This document shows, one piece after another, positions 18,039 to 27,189 of a stretch of DNA of 64,000 bases (positions are counted from its first letter, which is position 1; each line of letters opens with the position of its first letter). The stretch lies in assembly GCA_018826295.1 (NCBI GenBank), contig JAHJZX010000035.1, positions 62,001 through 126,000 on the forward strand. Reading direction: 5' to 3'. The notes beneath the pieces are model-generated. The model worked only from the letters and a program-made list of their open reading frames with translations, made no database searches and was not told the DNA's origin. Source of the DNA: Gammaproteobacteria bacterium. Lineage in GTDB: Bacteria; Pseudomonadota; Gammaproteobacteria; Enterobacterales; Alteromonadaceae. Position numbers and translations under genes: made by a program.

Positions 18039-19018
18039 ACACGCCTCAGGCCAGCCACTGGGCAAAAAAGCAGGAAAACGGCAGCTATTTCGCGATCTGG
18101 CTATTGTTACGGCTTTATCGGTTTGGTGGCAAATACGTCATCTTAGTCGTGTTGGCACCGGTCTTGGCCTATTTTTTTCTGAAAGACCGCAGCGCCAGAA
18201 CCGCATCGTTGCAATTTTTACAACAGGTGCATAGCTACAAAGGTACTCAGAGCCCATTCAGAAAGCGCCCGGGTTATTGGCACTGCTACCGGCATTTTTG
18301 GCAATTTGCCATGGCAGCGTTAGCGAAAATAGACGGCTGGCTTGGCCGTATTCCTGCTGGCAGTGTCAGCTATGAAGGTAGTGTCAGTTTTGACAATATC
18401 ATTCAAACCGGCAAGGGCGCGCTATTAATAGGTAGTCATTTGGGTAATCAAGAAGTCTGCCGGGCCTTAGTTCGCAGCAAATACCCAGTCAAGATCAATG
18501 TATTAGCGCACACTCAGCATACTGCGGCATTCAACCGCATACTGAAAGAAAGTAACAGCGAGGTTGATCTCAATCTTATTGAGGTGACAGAGTTAACACC
18601 GGCGGTCAGTGTTATGCTGAGCGAATGTATTGAGCGCGGTGAGCTGGTGGTAATAGTTGGTGATCGCATTTCGGCGCAGGCACCAGAGCGGGCAGTCTGG
18701 GCTGATTTCTTGGGTAAGCCGGCCCCTTTTGCTATTGGGCCCTGGGTGCTGGCAAGCGTATTGCACTGCCCGGTATATCTGATGTTTTGTATGCGACAGG
18801 ATAAGGGCTACAACCTGATATTTACCCCTTTTGCCGAGCAGTTGCAGCTGCCACGTAAAGACCGGCAGCAAGCGTTACAAACCACAATACAATGTTATGC
18901 ACAACATTTGGAACGGGTTGCTTGTCGCTATCCGTTGCAATGGTTTAATTTTTACGACTTCTGGCAATTGCCAGCGTCCAGCAAACAGAAGGAAGCGCCA
19001 GGTGACAGCAGTACTTGA
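18023..19018 (+). CDS. apeJ2: LpxL/HtrB-like acyltransferase (C-terminal half of ApeJ)
   Basis: 331-residue lysophospholipid/lipid A acyltransferase-family protein. A membrane segment (GGKYVILVVLAPVLAYFF) is followed by LLIGSHLGNQEVCRALV, an HX4E active site (His-Leu-Gly-Asn-Gln-Glu), then VVIVGDRISAQ. Expected to transfer the aryl polyene, or a fatty acid, to the membrane anchor. A second ATG four codons in (18035) is an alternative start. Overlaps both neighbours. Confidence 0.8.
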   Translation: MATNMNTPQASHWAKKQENGSYFAIWLLLRLYRFGGKYVILVVLAPVLAYFFLKDRSARTASLQFLQQVHSYKGTQSPFRKRPGYWHCYRHFWQFAMAALAKIDGWLGRIPAGSVSYEGSVSFDNIIQTGKGALLIGSHLGNQEVCRALVRSKYPVKINVLAHTQHTAAFNRILKESNSEVDLNLIEVTELTPAVSVMLSECIERGELVVIVGDRISAQAPERAVWADFLGKPAPFAIGPWVLASVLHCPVYLMFCMRQDKGYNLIFTPFAEQLQLPRKDRQQALQTTIQCYAQHLERVACRYPLQWFNFYDFWQLPASSKQKEAPGDSST

Positions 19019-20606
19019 AGCCGGTTTATCGCAACCAGCCCAGACAGATAAACCCGCCATTAGCTTTGGCAAAGGCCGTATCAGCATTGAGCAGATCAAT
19101 GCCATAGCCTGTCAGGCAGTTCCGGTTGGCCTCAGCGACGACGCACACTTTGCAGAAAAAATTAATGCCGGCGTGGCTTTTCTCGACAAACTGCTGCAGG
19201 AAGATGGCGTAATATACGGTGTCACCACCGGCTATGGCGACAGTGTTACGGTAAAGGTGCCGTTATCACAGGTGTATGAGTTGCCCATTCATCTTACCCG
19301 CTTTCATGGCTGTGGCCTGGGTGAAAACTTTACGCCTGAACAGGGCCGGGCCATTCTGGCTACCCGCTTATGCTCACTCAGTCAGGGCTATTCCGGTGTT
19401 AGTTTTGAACTGCTTAACCTGCTGGTGGCGTTTTTAAATCACGATATTGTGCCCTGTATTCCACAGGAAGGCAGTGTCGGCGCCAGTGGTGATTTAACGC
19501 CGTTGTCTTATGTTGCCGGCGCCTTAATTGGCGAGCGTGACGTTTATCATCAGGGCCAAATCCGCCCGGCAGCCGAAGTGATGGCAGCTTATGGTCTGAA
19601 CCCGGTGACGTTAAGGCCAAAAGAAGGCCTGGCCATTATGAACGGCACTGCGGTGATGACTGCATTGGCCTGTCAGGCCTATCAACGTGCTGAATATTTA
19701 ACCCGTATGTCAAGCCGAATTACGGCTTTGGCCAGTCTGGCCCTACAAGGCAATAGTCATCACTTTGATGATATTTTGTTCAGCGTTAAGCCGCACCAGG
19801 GGCAAAACGAAGTGGCAGGCTGGATCCGCCACGATTTAAACCACTATGAGCACCCGCGCAATTCCGATCGCTTGCAAGACCGCTACTCTATTCGTTGTGC
19901 GCCACATATTATTGGCGTGCTGCGCGATGCGCTGCCCTGGTTTAAGCAAACTATCGAAAATGAACTGAACAGCGCTAACGACAATCCTATTATCGATGGT
20001 ATCGGTGAGCATGTGCTGCACGGCGGCCATTTTTATGGCGGTCATATCGCCATGGTAATGGACAGCATGAAAACGGCGGTGGCCAACCTGGCCGATTTGC
20101 ACGACCGTCAGATGGCATTGCTGATGGACACTAAGTTTAACAATGGTTTGCCATCAAACTTATCCGCTGCAGCGCCGCAGCGCCGCTATATCAATCACGG
20201 TTTTAAAGCGGTGCAAATTGGCTGCAGTGCCTGGACTGCCGAAGCGCTGAAGCTGACCATGCCAGCCAGCGTGTTCTCGCGCTCGACCGAATGCCATAAC
20301 CAGGACAAAGTTAGTATGGGCACTATAGCGGCGCGCGATTGTCTGCGGGTACTGCAGTTAACTGAGCAGGTGGTAGCAGCGTCACTATTGGCGGTACAGC
20401 AAGCCGTGCAGCTGCGTATTGCGCAGGGCGAGCTGTGTTTTAGCAGTTTAACCACTGAACTACAGCAAATGCTGCAAAGTCTGCAGCAACAACATCAGCT
20501 GGTGAGCGAAGACCGGCCGCTGGAGGCTGAGCTGCGTCAGCTGGTAGCCCAGTTACAGCAGCAACACTGGCCGCTATATCCGGAGACTTCTGATGCGCAG
20601 TGCTGA
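19002..20606 (+). CDS. Aromatic amino acid ammonia-lyase (HAL/TAL/PAL family)
   Basis: 534-residue MIO-containing lyase. The prosthetic group is formed from Ala161-Ser162-Gly163 in QEGSVGASGDLTPLSYVAGA. ELNSANDNPIIDGIGEHVLH and the TTGYGDS loop are also conserved. The selectivity region reads LTRFHGCGLGENF, with His102 near the position that is His in tyrosine lyases (YHLASG) but with Gly after it, so tyrosine or phenylalanine is more likely than histidine; this is not proven. GTG start at 19002 has AGGAAG upstream; the frame is open to 18831 but that extension lies inside the acyltransferase gene. It is inserted between the apeJ and apeK equivalents. Confidence 0.9.
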   Translation: MTAVLEAGLSQPAQTDKPAISFGKGRISIEQINAIACQAVPVGLSDDAHFAEKINAGVAFLDKLLQEDGVIYGVTTGYGDSVTVKVPLSQVYELPIHLTRFHGCGLGENFTPEQGRAILATRLCSLSQGYSGVSFELLNLLVAFLNHDIVPCIPQEGSVGASGDLTPLSYVAGALIGERDVYHQGQIRPAAEVMAAYGLNPVTLRPKEGLAIMNGTAVMTALACQAYQRAEYLTRMSSRITALASLALQGNSHHFDDILFSVKPHQGQNEVAGWIRHDLNHYEHPRNSDRLQDRYSIRCAPHIIGVLRDALPWFKQTIENELNSANDNPIIDGIGEHVLHGGHFYGGHIAMVMDSMKTAVANLADLHDRQMALLMDTKFNNGLPSNLSAAAPQRRYINHGFKAVQIGCSAWTAEALKLTMPASVFSRSTECHNQDKVSMGTIAARDCLRVLQLTEQVVAASLLAVQQAVQLRIAQGELCFSSLTTELQQMLQSLQQQHQLVSEDRPLEAELRQLVAQLQQQHWPLYPETSDAQC

Positions 20607-21003
20607 AATCATTATTGATGTGCCGTTTTTTGATGTTGATGCGATGCAGGTGGTATGGCACGGCCACTATGTGAAATATCTGGAAGTTGCCCGCTGCGAG
20701 CTATTGCGCAGCTTTAATTACGATTACACCGATATGTCGGCGTCGGGCTATATGTGGCCTATAGTTGATATGCAGATTAAGTATGTCGGTTCGGCGTTAT
20801 TCGCTCACAAGATCAAGGTCAAAGCAACGCTGAAAGAATGGCAAAACCGGCTGAAAATAGACTACCTGATCACCGATTTGGCCAGCGGTAAAAAGCTGAC
20901 CAAAGCCAGTACCATCCAGGTGGCTATCGATATAAGCAGCAAAGAAATGTGCTTTGAAAGCCCGGCGATACTGTTTGAAAAACTTGGGCTGCCGCAGCCA
21001 TGA
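20593..21003 (+). CDS. apeK: Hot-dog acyl thioesterase ApeK-like
   Basis: 136-residue 4HBT-family thioesterase. IDVPFFDVDAMQVVWHGHYVK holds the catalytic Asp and the His-Gly-His loop. Probably releases or edits acyl-ACP species during polyene formation. Overlaps the ammonia-lyase by 14 bp and apeL by 4 bp; order matches apeK-apeL-apeM of E. coli. Confidence 0.88.
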   Translation: MRSAEIIIDVPFFDVDAMQVVWHGHYVKYLEVARCELLRSFNYDYTDMSASGYMWPIVDMQIKYVGSALFAHKIKVKATLKEWQNRLKIDYLITDLASGKKLTKASTIQVAIDISSKEMCFESPAILFEKLGLPQP

Positions 21004-21524
21004 TGCGGCTTGGTGTAAGCTTGCTGCTAAGTCTGCTGCTGATACCGGCGCAGGCGGCCGACAGCCCGCAACTGCGCTTTAAGCCGTTGCAGGGCCAGTT
21101 GGCGTTCAAGCAGACCAAGCAATTGCAGGGCTTGCCGGTAGCACTGAAAAGTAGCGGTTATATTCAGCTTGCCGCCGAACAACTGCTCTGGCATACCACT
21201 ACGCCGGTAGACAGCAAATTGCAGGTTAGCCCGGCCGGCGTCAGCCAGTGGCAGCAACAACAGTATGTGGCGGTGTCGGGCAGTGAATTTGTCGGCCAGT
21301 TAATGCTGGCTATACTGCAACAGCAGCATCAGTTTATCCGCAGCCACTTTGCCCTCAGCGATGACGACGGCTGTCAGTTATTGCAACCGTTACAAGCACC
21401 GCTGAATACGTTGTTTGTGCAGATCCGCCTGTGTGGTGACAGTACCTTGCAGCAAATTGTGCTGCACGAAACCAACGGTAACAGCACCACTATAGATTTG
21501 CTGCACGAGGCCAGCCTTGACTAA
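21000..21524 (+). CDS. apeL: LolA-like outer-membrane carrier protein ApeL
   Basis: 174 residues with an N-terminal signal peptide (LGVSLLLSLLLIPAQAADS) and the LolA-type beta-sheet pattern (KSSGYIQLAAEQLLWHTTTP). LolA relatives in aryl-polyene clusters are thought to carry the lipidated product through the periplasm to the outer membrane. Works with the MMPL exporter encoded next. TTG start of apeM overlaps its end. Confidence 0.82.
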   Translation: MMRLGVSLLLSLLLIPAQAADSPQLRFKPLQGQLAFKQTKQLQGLPVALKSSGYIQLAAEQLLWHTTTPVDSKLQVSPAGVSQWQQQQYVAVSGSEFVGQLMLAILQQQHQFIRSHFALSDDDGCQLLQPLQAPLNTLFVQIRLCGDSTLQQIVLHETNGNSTTIDLLHEASLD

Positions 21525-23772
21525 GCCGGCCAGACTGGCGGCGTGCGGTTGGCTGGTGTTGGTGCTGTGCCTGCTGGCTTACTTGATGCTGCAGTTACCA
21601 CAGCGGCAGTGGAGCAGCAGCATAACCGCCTTGTTACCCGCGGCTGCCGAACCCTGGCAACAACAATTGCTGTCACAGGTGAATAGCAGCCGGCAGCTGA
21701 CTCTTAAGTTATCCGGCTTGCCGCTGCCACAACTGCGCGACGCTGCCACTGCGTTACTGCAGCACAACATCAGTGGCCTGAGCTGGTATCAGCCGGGCGC
21801 CATGCTGACACAGCTACAGCAGCAGTATCAGCAGCATCAGTCTTTACTGCTATCAGCACAAGCCAGCGACTTGCTGCAACAGGGCCGGTACCAGCCCTTG
21901 GTTGACGCCGCCTGGCAGCGGTTGTACAGCCCGGCGCCCTTGCTAAGCAACGCCCTGAGTCAGGACCCGTTGTTGTTGACGCAACAGTTTATGGAGCAGC
22001 AAAGCGCGGGCAGCCTGACATTGCAACAGCACTGGTTTGAAACGCGACAGGGCGATGCCATAGTGTTGTACGGCGAAACCGCAGCTGATCCGTTCGACCG
22101 CGTACCTGCCAGCGCCTTACAGCAGGCGCTGCAACAGCAACTTGCTACGCTTGGCAACCAATGGCCGGCGTTGCAGATAGCGCGCAGCGGCGTTTTGTTT
22201 CACGCGGTGCATGCGGCGGATAATGCCAGTTTTGAAATGCAGTTTTATGGCAGTATGTCGTTGTTAGCGATTTTGCTGTTGTTAGTGCTGAGTTTTCGCA
22301 GTGCCCGGCCGCTGTTGCTGGCCAGTCTGGTGCTGTTGCCTGCGGTAATTGCCGGCCTGGCCGCACTGTTACTGGCGTTTGAGCAACCGCATGTGCTGGC
22401 ATTGGTTTTTGCTACCACCCTGATCGGCATCGCGATCGATTACTCTTTCCACGGTATGTTAGCCGCTAATCAGGGCAAAGCGGCCTTTAGCGCCATGTTA
22501 CCAAGCCTGGCATTGGGCCTGGTCACAACCTTGCTCGGCTATCTGGCGTTACTGTGGCTGCCATTTGGATTGCTGCAACAGGTCGCACTCTTTATGCTCG
22601 CCGGTCTGTTGGCGGCCTTTATCAGCGTCTGGCTGCTGTTACCGCTGTTGCTGGCACCACAACAGTTACGCAACAGCCAGTGGTTGCAGCAGGGCTGCCG
22701 GCGAATTAATCAGGGTTATCAGGGTTTACCGGCCAAACCGATCTGGCTGGCTGGCCTTGGCATTAGCGCAGTCATGCTGGCGCTATTGCTGCTGCAGGGC
22801 CGTTTTACTGACGATGTACGCTTGTTTAGCCAAAGCCCGGCCAGTTTACTGCAGCAGGAAGCTGAAGTGCGCACCCTTGGGGCTCAGCAGTGGGACAGCC
22901 GTTTTCTGGTGATATTGGCCGACAGTCCGCAGCAGGCGCTGCAACAGGAGCAGGCGCTGCAGGCTCAGTTGGCGCAGTGGCAACAACAGGGTTGGTTTTT
23001 GCAGTGGCAAGGCTTAAGCCAGCAGCTGGCGTCGCAACAACTACAGGCACTGCACCAACAGTTATTGCAGCAGGCTTATCAAAGCGCACCGGTACAGGCT
23101 TACCTGACACAGTTGCAGTTAGCCGTGCCGGCAGTGCGTAGTGACTATTTAACACCCGCTAACTTTAGCTCGCCGCTGCTAAAACAGCATTTTAGTATTG
23201 GCCGCCAAACCGCCGCTGTCGTGCTGCTGCGTGATGTCAGCGCCGCAGATTTATTGCAACAGGCGGTAGCGCAGTTGCCGGCGGTTTACCTGCTGGATCC
23301 GATAGCCGACACCAACAGCAGCCTGCAGCATCTGCGGGCTCAGCTGTTAATCTGGCTGGCATTGGCACTGCTGCTAAGTATTGTAGTGCTAAGCTGGCGC
23401 CGCGGTATTCAGGCTGCACTGGCCAGCGCCCTGCTGCTAACGCTGGCGATAGGGGCTGCGCTGTGTTTCAGTTTATGGCGGCAACAGCAGCTAAATGTGT
23501 TTAATTTGGTCGCGGCAATTTTAGTGCTGGCGCTGGCACTGGACTACGCCGTGTTTTATACCTCTACCCTGCGCAAAACCGAAGTGCTGCAAGCTGTGAC
23601 GTTATCAGCGGCCACCAGTTGCATGGCCTTTGGTATGTTAAGTTTCAGCCAGACGCCGGCAGTTGCCAGCTTTGGTTTTACGGTATTTTCCGGCGTGGCG
23701 CTATCGGCATTATTAGCGCCATTATTAACCCTGTTAAGCCACAAGGAGTCTGGTTCTGGTGGAACACTTTGA
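21517..23772 (+). CDS. apeM: MMPL/RND-family exporter ApeM
   Basis: 751-residue RND-superfamily transporter with duplicated architecture: one N-terminal membrane helix, a periplasmic domain, then five helices (SLLAILLLLVLSFRSARPLL onwards), and the same again in the second half (LLIWLALALLLSIVVLSWRR). GIAIDYSFHG and LALALDYAVFYTST carry the aspartates of the proton pathway. Exports the aryl-polyene lipid. Very leucine- and glutamine-rich periplasmic loops. TTG start, 8-bp overlap with apeL; the downstream flavoenzyme overlaps its end. Confidence 0.88.
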   Translation: MTKPARLAACGWLVLVLCLLAYLMLQLPQRQWSSSITALLPAAAEPWQQQLLSQVNSSRQLTLKLSGLPLPQLRDAATALLQHNISGLSWYQPGAMLTQLQQQYQQHQSLLLSAQASDLLQQGRYQPLVDAAWQRLYSPAPLLSNALSQDPLLLTQQFMEQQSAGSLTLQQHWFETRQGDAIVLYGETAADPFDRVPASALQQALQQQLATLGNQWPALQIARSGVLFHAVHAADNASFEMQFYGSMSLLAILLLLVLSFRSARPLLLASLVLLPAVIAGLAALLLAFEQPHVLALVFATTLIGIAIDYSFHGMLAANQGKAAFSAMLPSLALGLVTTLLGYLALLWLPFGLLQQVALFMLAGLLAAFISVWLLLPLLLAPQQLRNSQWLQQGCRRINQGYQGLPAKPIWLAGLGISAVMLALLLLQGRFTDDVRLFSQSPASLLQQEAEVRTLGAQQWDSRFLVILADSPQQALQQEQALQAQLAQWQQQGWFLQWQGLSQQLASQQLQALHQQLLQQAYQSAPVQAYLTQLQLAVPAVRSDYLTPANFSSPLLKQHFSIGRQTAAVVLLRDVSAADLLQQAVAQLPAVYLLDPIADTNSSLQHLRAQLLIWLALALLLSIVVLSWRRGIQAALASALLLTLAIGAALCFSLWRQQQLNVFNLVAAILVLALALDYAVFYTSTLRKTEVLQAVTLSAATSCMAFGMLSFSQTPAVASFGFTVFSGVALSALLAPLLTLLSHKESGSGGTL

Positions 23773-25000
23773 TGTCGTGATAATTGGTGCCGGGCCTGCC
23801 GGTGCCTGTGCCGGTGCCATGTTAAGTAAGGCCGGTAAAACAGTGTTGTGTGTCGAAAAACAGCATTTTCCGCGTTTTAGTATCGGTGAAAGCCTGTTAC
23901 CGCATTGCATGCAGTTTCTGGCAGACGCCGGGCTGGAAACCGCACTGCAACAACAGGCGGCTGCGCATGGCTTTCAGTTTAAAAACGGTGCCGCCTTTTT
24001 AAAGCATGATTTTCGTACAGCCTTTGATTTTACTGATAAATTCAGCCCTGGCCCCGGTACTACTTTTCAGGTAAAACGGGCTGCCTTTGATAAAATACTG
24101 GCCGATGCTGCAGCTGAACAAGGCCTGCAAATTCGCTACGGTGTGACGGTAGAGCAGGTGGATGTATCCGGCGCGGCGCAGGCTTTGCTGAATGTCAGCG
24201 ATGATAACGGCCGGCAGTATCAGCTTAGTGCCGGTTTTGTGCTGGACGCTAGCGGCTTTGGTCGTGTGTTACCAAAACTGTTGCAACTGGAGCAAGCCTC
24301 CGATTTTCCGGTGCGGCAGGCCAGCTTTTGTCACATCCGCGACAACATCACTGATCCGCGCTTTGATCGCAATAAAATTCTGATCACCGTGCATTCCAGT
24401 CTGGCGGATGTCTGGTTTTGGTTGATCCCATTTAGCGATGGCACAGCCAGCCTGGGCGTAGTGGGTAAACAACAGCGCTTTGATGCCAGCCAAAGTGCGG
24501 CGGACAACTTGTGGCAACATGTGCAGCAAACACCAGAGTTGGCACAGTTGCTGGCACAGGCTGAACCGATTAACGAGGCGCAAAGTTTAACTGGCTATGC
24601 CGCCAATGTACGTACTTTGTACGGTAATCGCTTTGCCTTATTGGGCAATGCCGGCGAATTTCTTGACCCGGTGTTTTCATCCGGTGTCACTATAGCACTG
24701 CGCTCAGCGGCGATGGCGGTACCGCTGGTGCTGCGTCAGCTTAACGGTGAGCAGCCAGACTGGGAAACCGAGTACAGCAAGCCCCTGCGCCGGGGCATCG
24801 ACACCTTCCGGATTTTTGTCACTGCCTGGTATGACGGCCGCTTTCAGGATGTGATTTTTAGCCGCCAGCGCCAGGCCAAAGTCACGGCGATGATCAGCTC
24901 AATACTGGCCGGTTATGCCTGGGATCAGGCCAACCCTTATGTGGCAGAGCCGGAGCGGCGCTTAAATGTGTTAAGGGAATTATGTCTGGACGCAGAGTAA
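23759..25000 (+). CDS. FAD-dependent oxidoreductase, flavin-halogenase-like
   Basis: 413 residues. Rossmann motif VVIIGAGPAGACAGAMLSKAG is close to the N-terminus, RFSIGESLLPHC follows, and DVWFWLIPFSDG gives the WxWxIP motif used as a signature of flavin-dependent halogenases. LLGNAGEFLDPVFSSG is the second FAD-contact region. Halogenation of the aryl end would fit known brominated (xanthomonadin) and chlorinated (flexirubin) pigments, but related enzymes act as hydroxylases or saturating/desaturating oxidases, so the reaction is not settled. GTG start, overlapping apeM by 14 bp. Absent from the E. coli cluster. Confidence 0.8.
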   Translation: MEHFDVVIIGAGPAGACAGAMLSKAGKTVLCVEKQHFPRFSIGESLLPHCMQFLADAGLETALQQQAAAHGFQFKNGAAFLKHDFRTAFDFTDKFSPGPGTTFQVKRAAFDKILADAAAEQGLQIRYGVTVEQVDVSGAAQALLNVSDDNGRQYQLSAGFVLDASGFGRVLPKLLQLEQASDFPVRQASFCHIRDNITDPRFDRNKILITVHSSLADVWFWLIPFSDGTASLGVVGKQQRFDASQSAADNLWQHVQQTPELAQLLAQAEPINEAQSLTGYAANVRTLYGNRFALLGNAGEFLDPVFSSGVTIALRSAAMAVPLVLRQLNGEQPDWETEYSKPLRRGIDTFRIFVTAWYDGRFQDVIFSRQRQAKVTAMISSILAGYAWDQANPYVAEPERRLNVLRELCLDAE

Positions 25001-25554
25001 TACTGGCAATTTGCCTGTTGCTGCTAAGTGGTTGCCAGCAATGGCGCTTGCCGCCAGCGGCGGGCTGGGTGGCGCTGGATGCGGGTCATTTTCAGTTACT
25101 GGACAGCTGGCCTGGTGCGCCCCAGCAACTGGTGCAACAGCTGCACTGGCAAGACGGCGAGCGGCAGCAGCAATTTTTACTGACGGTGTTGCTACAGGCC
25201 GATGGTTACCTACTGGTGGCTTTGTCGCCGTTGGGGCATGAAATATGGCGTTTGCAGTATAGCCGCGGCCATCAGCTAAACGTAACGGGTATGCCGCCGT
25301 TTAATCAGCCGCAGTTTGCCCGCCGTTTGCTGGCTGAAATGCAGCTGGCCCTGCTGCAGCCGTCATTTCTGGTAGGCCGTTTGCAGCAGCTTAGCCTGAG
25401 CCAGCAAGACGGTGTACGTAGGTTGTTACGTAGCGATGGCTCGGTATTGCTGAGCATAACGCAGGCTGGCCTATTGCAGCCGGGCAGTCAGATCGGGCTT
25501 AGCAGCACTGGCTATCAGTTACAGATCACCACATTACAGCAGGAACTGTTATGA
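24982..25554 (+). CDS. apeN: DUF3261-type lipoprotein ApeN-like
   Basis: 190-residue lipoprotein. Signal peptide ending at the lipobox LLSGC (Cys18 approx.). DUF3261 proteins accompany aryl-polyene exporters and are expected in the outer membrane with a role in product localisation. The remainder is beta-rich with many Gln/Leu residues (QLVQQLHWQDGERQQQFLLT). Overlaps the flavoenzyme gene by 19 bp and apeO by 4 bp. Confidence 0.82.
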   Translation: MSGRRVILAICLLLLSGCQQWRLPPAAGWVALDAGHFQLLDSWPGAPQQLVQQLHWQDGERQQQFLLTVLLQADGYLLVALSPLGHEIWRLQYSRGHQLNVTGMPPFNQPQFARRLLAEMQLALLQPSFLVGRLQQLSLSQQDGVRRLLRSDGSVLLSITQAGLLQPGSQIGLSSTGYQLQITTLQQELL

Positions 25555-26738
25555 CCACTTTTAGCAGCTTAACTGCGCTTGGCCTATGCTGCGCTTTAGG
25601 CAACAGCAAAAGCGAAGTTTGGCACAATACCGTCGCCGCCAGTCGCGCCGGTATGCAACCGCGCACAGATTTACTGGCCGCAGGCCAGAGTGTCATTGTC
25701 GGTGAGGTCAGGGCAGCACTACCGGATACCAGCAGCTGGCCTGCGCAGTATCGCAGCCGTAACAATCAGCTGGCTGCTTTAGCCTTTAATCAGATTGCCA
25801 GTGAGGTCGCCGCTTTGCAAAGCCAATTCGGTGCTGAGCGTATTGGCGTTATTATTGGCAGTAGCACTTCAGGTATTGCTGAAGGTGAGCAAGCGCTGGC
25901 GGTGCAGATGCAACAACAACAGTTTGCTGCGGGCTTTGATTATCAGATGCAGGAGATGGTGGCACCGGCCGAGTTTATCAGCTGGCTGGCCGGTGTCAGC
26001 GGGCCGGCCTATGCTATTTCCACTGCCTGCTCGTCCAGTGCCCGGGCGCTGCTTAGTGCACATAGCCTGCTGCAAGCCGGCCTGGCAGATGCAGTGATCG
26101 TGGGGGGTGTAGACTCACTATGTCAGCTGACGCTGCGTGGTTTTTCGGCACTGGAAGCGGTATCTGCCGGCTTGTGTCAGCCCTTTAGCGCCAATCGCGA
26201 TGGCATCAATATTGGCGAAGCGGCCGCCTTATTTGTTATGCAACGTGGTAATAGTGGCATTGCTTTGCTCGGCGGTGGTGCCAGCAGCGATGCTCACCAT
26301 ATGTCGGCACCACAGCCGCAGGGGCTGGGGGCGATAGCGGCCATTAATCAGGCCTGCCACAGCGCCGGTATTAACCCGCAGCAGCTGGACTATATTAATT
26401 TGCATGGCACAGCGACAGCGCTTAACGACAGCATGGAAAGTACCGCTGTGGCGACGCTGGGCTTGCAGCAGGTGGCCGCCAGTTCCAGCAAGGGTATGAC
26501 CGGCCACACACTAGGTGCCGCCGGCGCACTTGAAGCGGCGCTTTGCTGGCTGATGCTGTCAGACTATAATCCACAACATTATTTGATCCCGCATTGTTGG
26601 GATAACGCAGCTGACCCGCAGCTACCACAACTTAAGCTGGTGCAACAGGGGCAGCAACAACAGGTACGTTATTGTTTATCCAGCTCTTTCGCCTTTGGTG
26701 GTAATAACGTTGCAGTAATTTTAGGGACCACAGCATGA
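25551..26738 (+). CDS. apeO: Elongating beta-ketoacyl-ACP synthase ApeO-like
   Basis: 395-residue KAS I/II enzyme. Active site Cys in AISTACSSSARALLSAHSL, His in NLHGTATALNDSMES and in GMTGHTLGAAGALEAA; C-terminal SFAFGGNNVAV. Probably pairs with ApeC for repeated elongation. Followed in tight order by dehydratase, ketoreductase and a second ketosynthase, forming one complete chain-extension set. Confidence 0.9.
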   Translation: MTTFSSLTALGLCCALGNSKSEVWHNTVAASRAGMQPRTDLLAAGQSVIVGEVRAALPDTSSWPAQYRSRNNQLAALAFNQIASEVAALQSQFGAERIGVIIGSSTSGIAEGEQALAVQMQQQQFAAGFDYQMQEMVAPAEFISWLAGVSGPAYAISTACSSSARALLSAHSLLQAGLADAVIVGGVDSLCQLTLRGFSALEAVSAGLCQPFSANRDGINIGEAAALFVMQRGNSGIALLGGGASSDAHHMSAPQPQGLGAIAAINQACHSAGINPQQLDYINLHGTATALNDSMESTAVATLGLQQVAASSSKGMTGHTLGAAGALEAALCWLMLSDYNPQHYLIPHCWDNAADPQLPQLKLVQQGQQQQVRYCLSSSFAFGGNNVAVILGTTA

Positions 26739-27187
26739 TAACGGGTTATCCGATAGAGCAGGTATTGCCGCATGCGCAGCCGATGATCCTGCTTGATGAG
26801 TTTATCGAAGCCGGTGCCGAGCATGCCGTATGCAAAGTTAATATCGGTGCCGACAGCGCATTTTTTGATGCTGCCAGCCGTTCAGTACCGGCCTATGTCG
26901 GTATTGAGTACATGGCGCAAACCGTTGCCGCCTATGCCGGAGCACACAAGCTGGCGGCAGGTGACAGCGTGCGGCTGGGGTTTTTGCTTGGCTGCCGTAA
27001 ATATCAGCCGCAAGTGCCGGCCTTTGCTGAAGGGGCCGAGCTTAGTATCAGCGCCACTAAGGTGGTGATGGATGAATCAGGCCTAAGCGTTTTTGATTGC
27101 CAGATTGCGCAGCGCGGCGAGGTGCTGGTAAACGCCAAACTTAATGTATTTGAACCGGAAGATTACCGGATCTGGTTAACGGAGTAA
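26735..27187 (+). CDS. apeP: 3-hydroxyacyl-ACP dehydratase ApeP-like
   Basis: 150-residue hot-dog dehydratase. N-terminal YPIEQVLPHAQPMILLDEF gives the LPHxxPM element with its catalytic His; GIEYMAQTVAAYAGAHKLA is the central helix. Acts with ApeI on polyene intermediates. Overlaps apeO by 4 bp and is 2 bp from apeQ. Confidence 0.9.
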   Translation: MITGYPIEQVLPHAQPMILLDEFIEAGAEHAVCKVNIGADSAFFDAASRSVPAYVGIEYMAQTVAAYAGAHKLAAGDSVRLGFLLGCRKYQPQVPAFAEGAELSISATKVVMDESGLSVFDCQIAQRGEVLVNAKLNVFEPEDYRIWLTE

Positions 27188-27189
27188 CG

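Noticed and set aside
18831-19001. N-terminal extension of the ammonia-lyase
   Set aside because: Overlaps the acyltransferase gene in another frame and has no family similarity; GTG 19002 has AGGAAG upstream.
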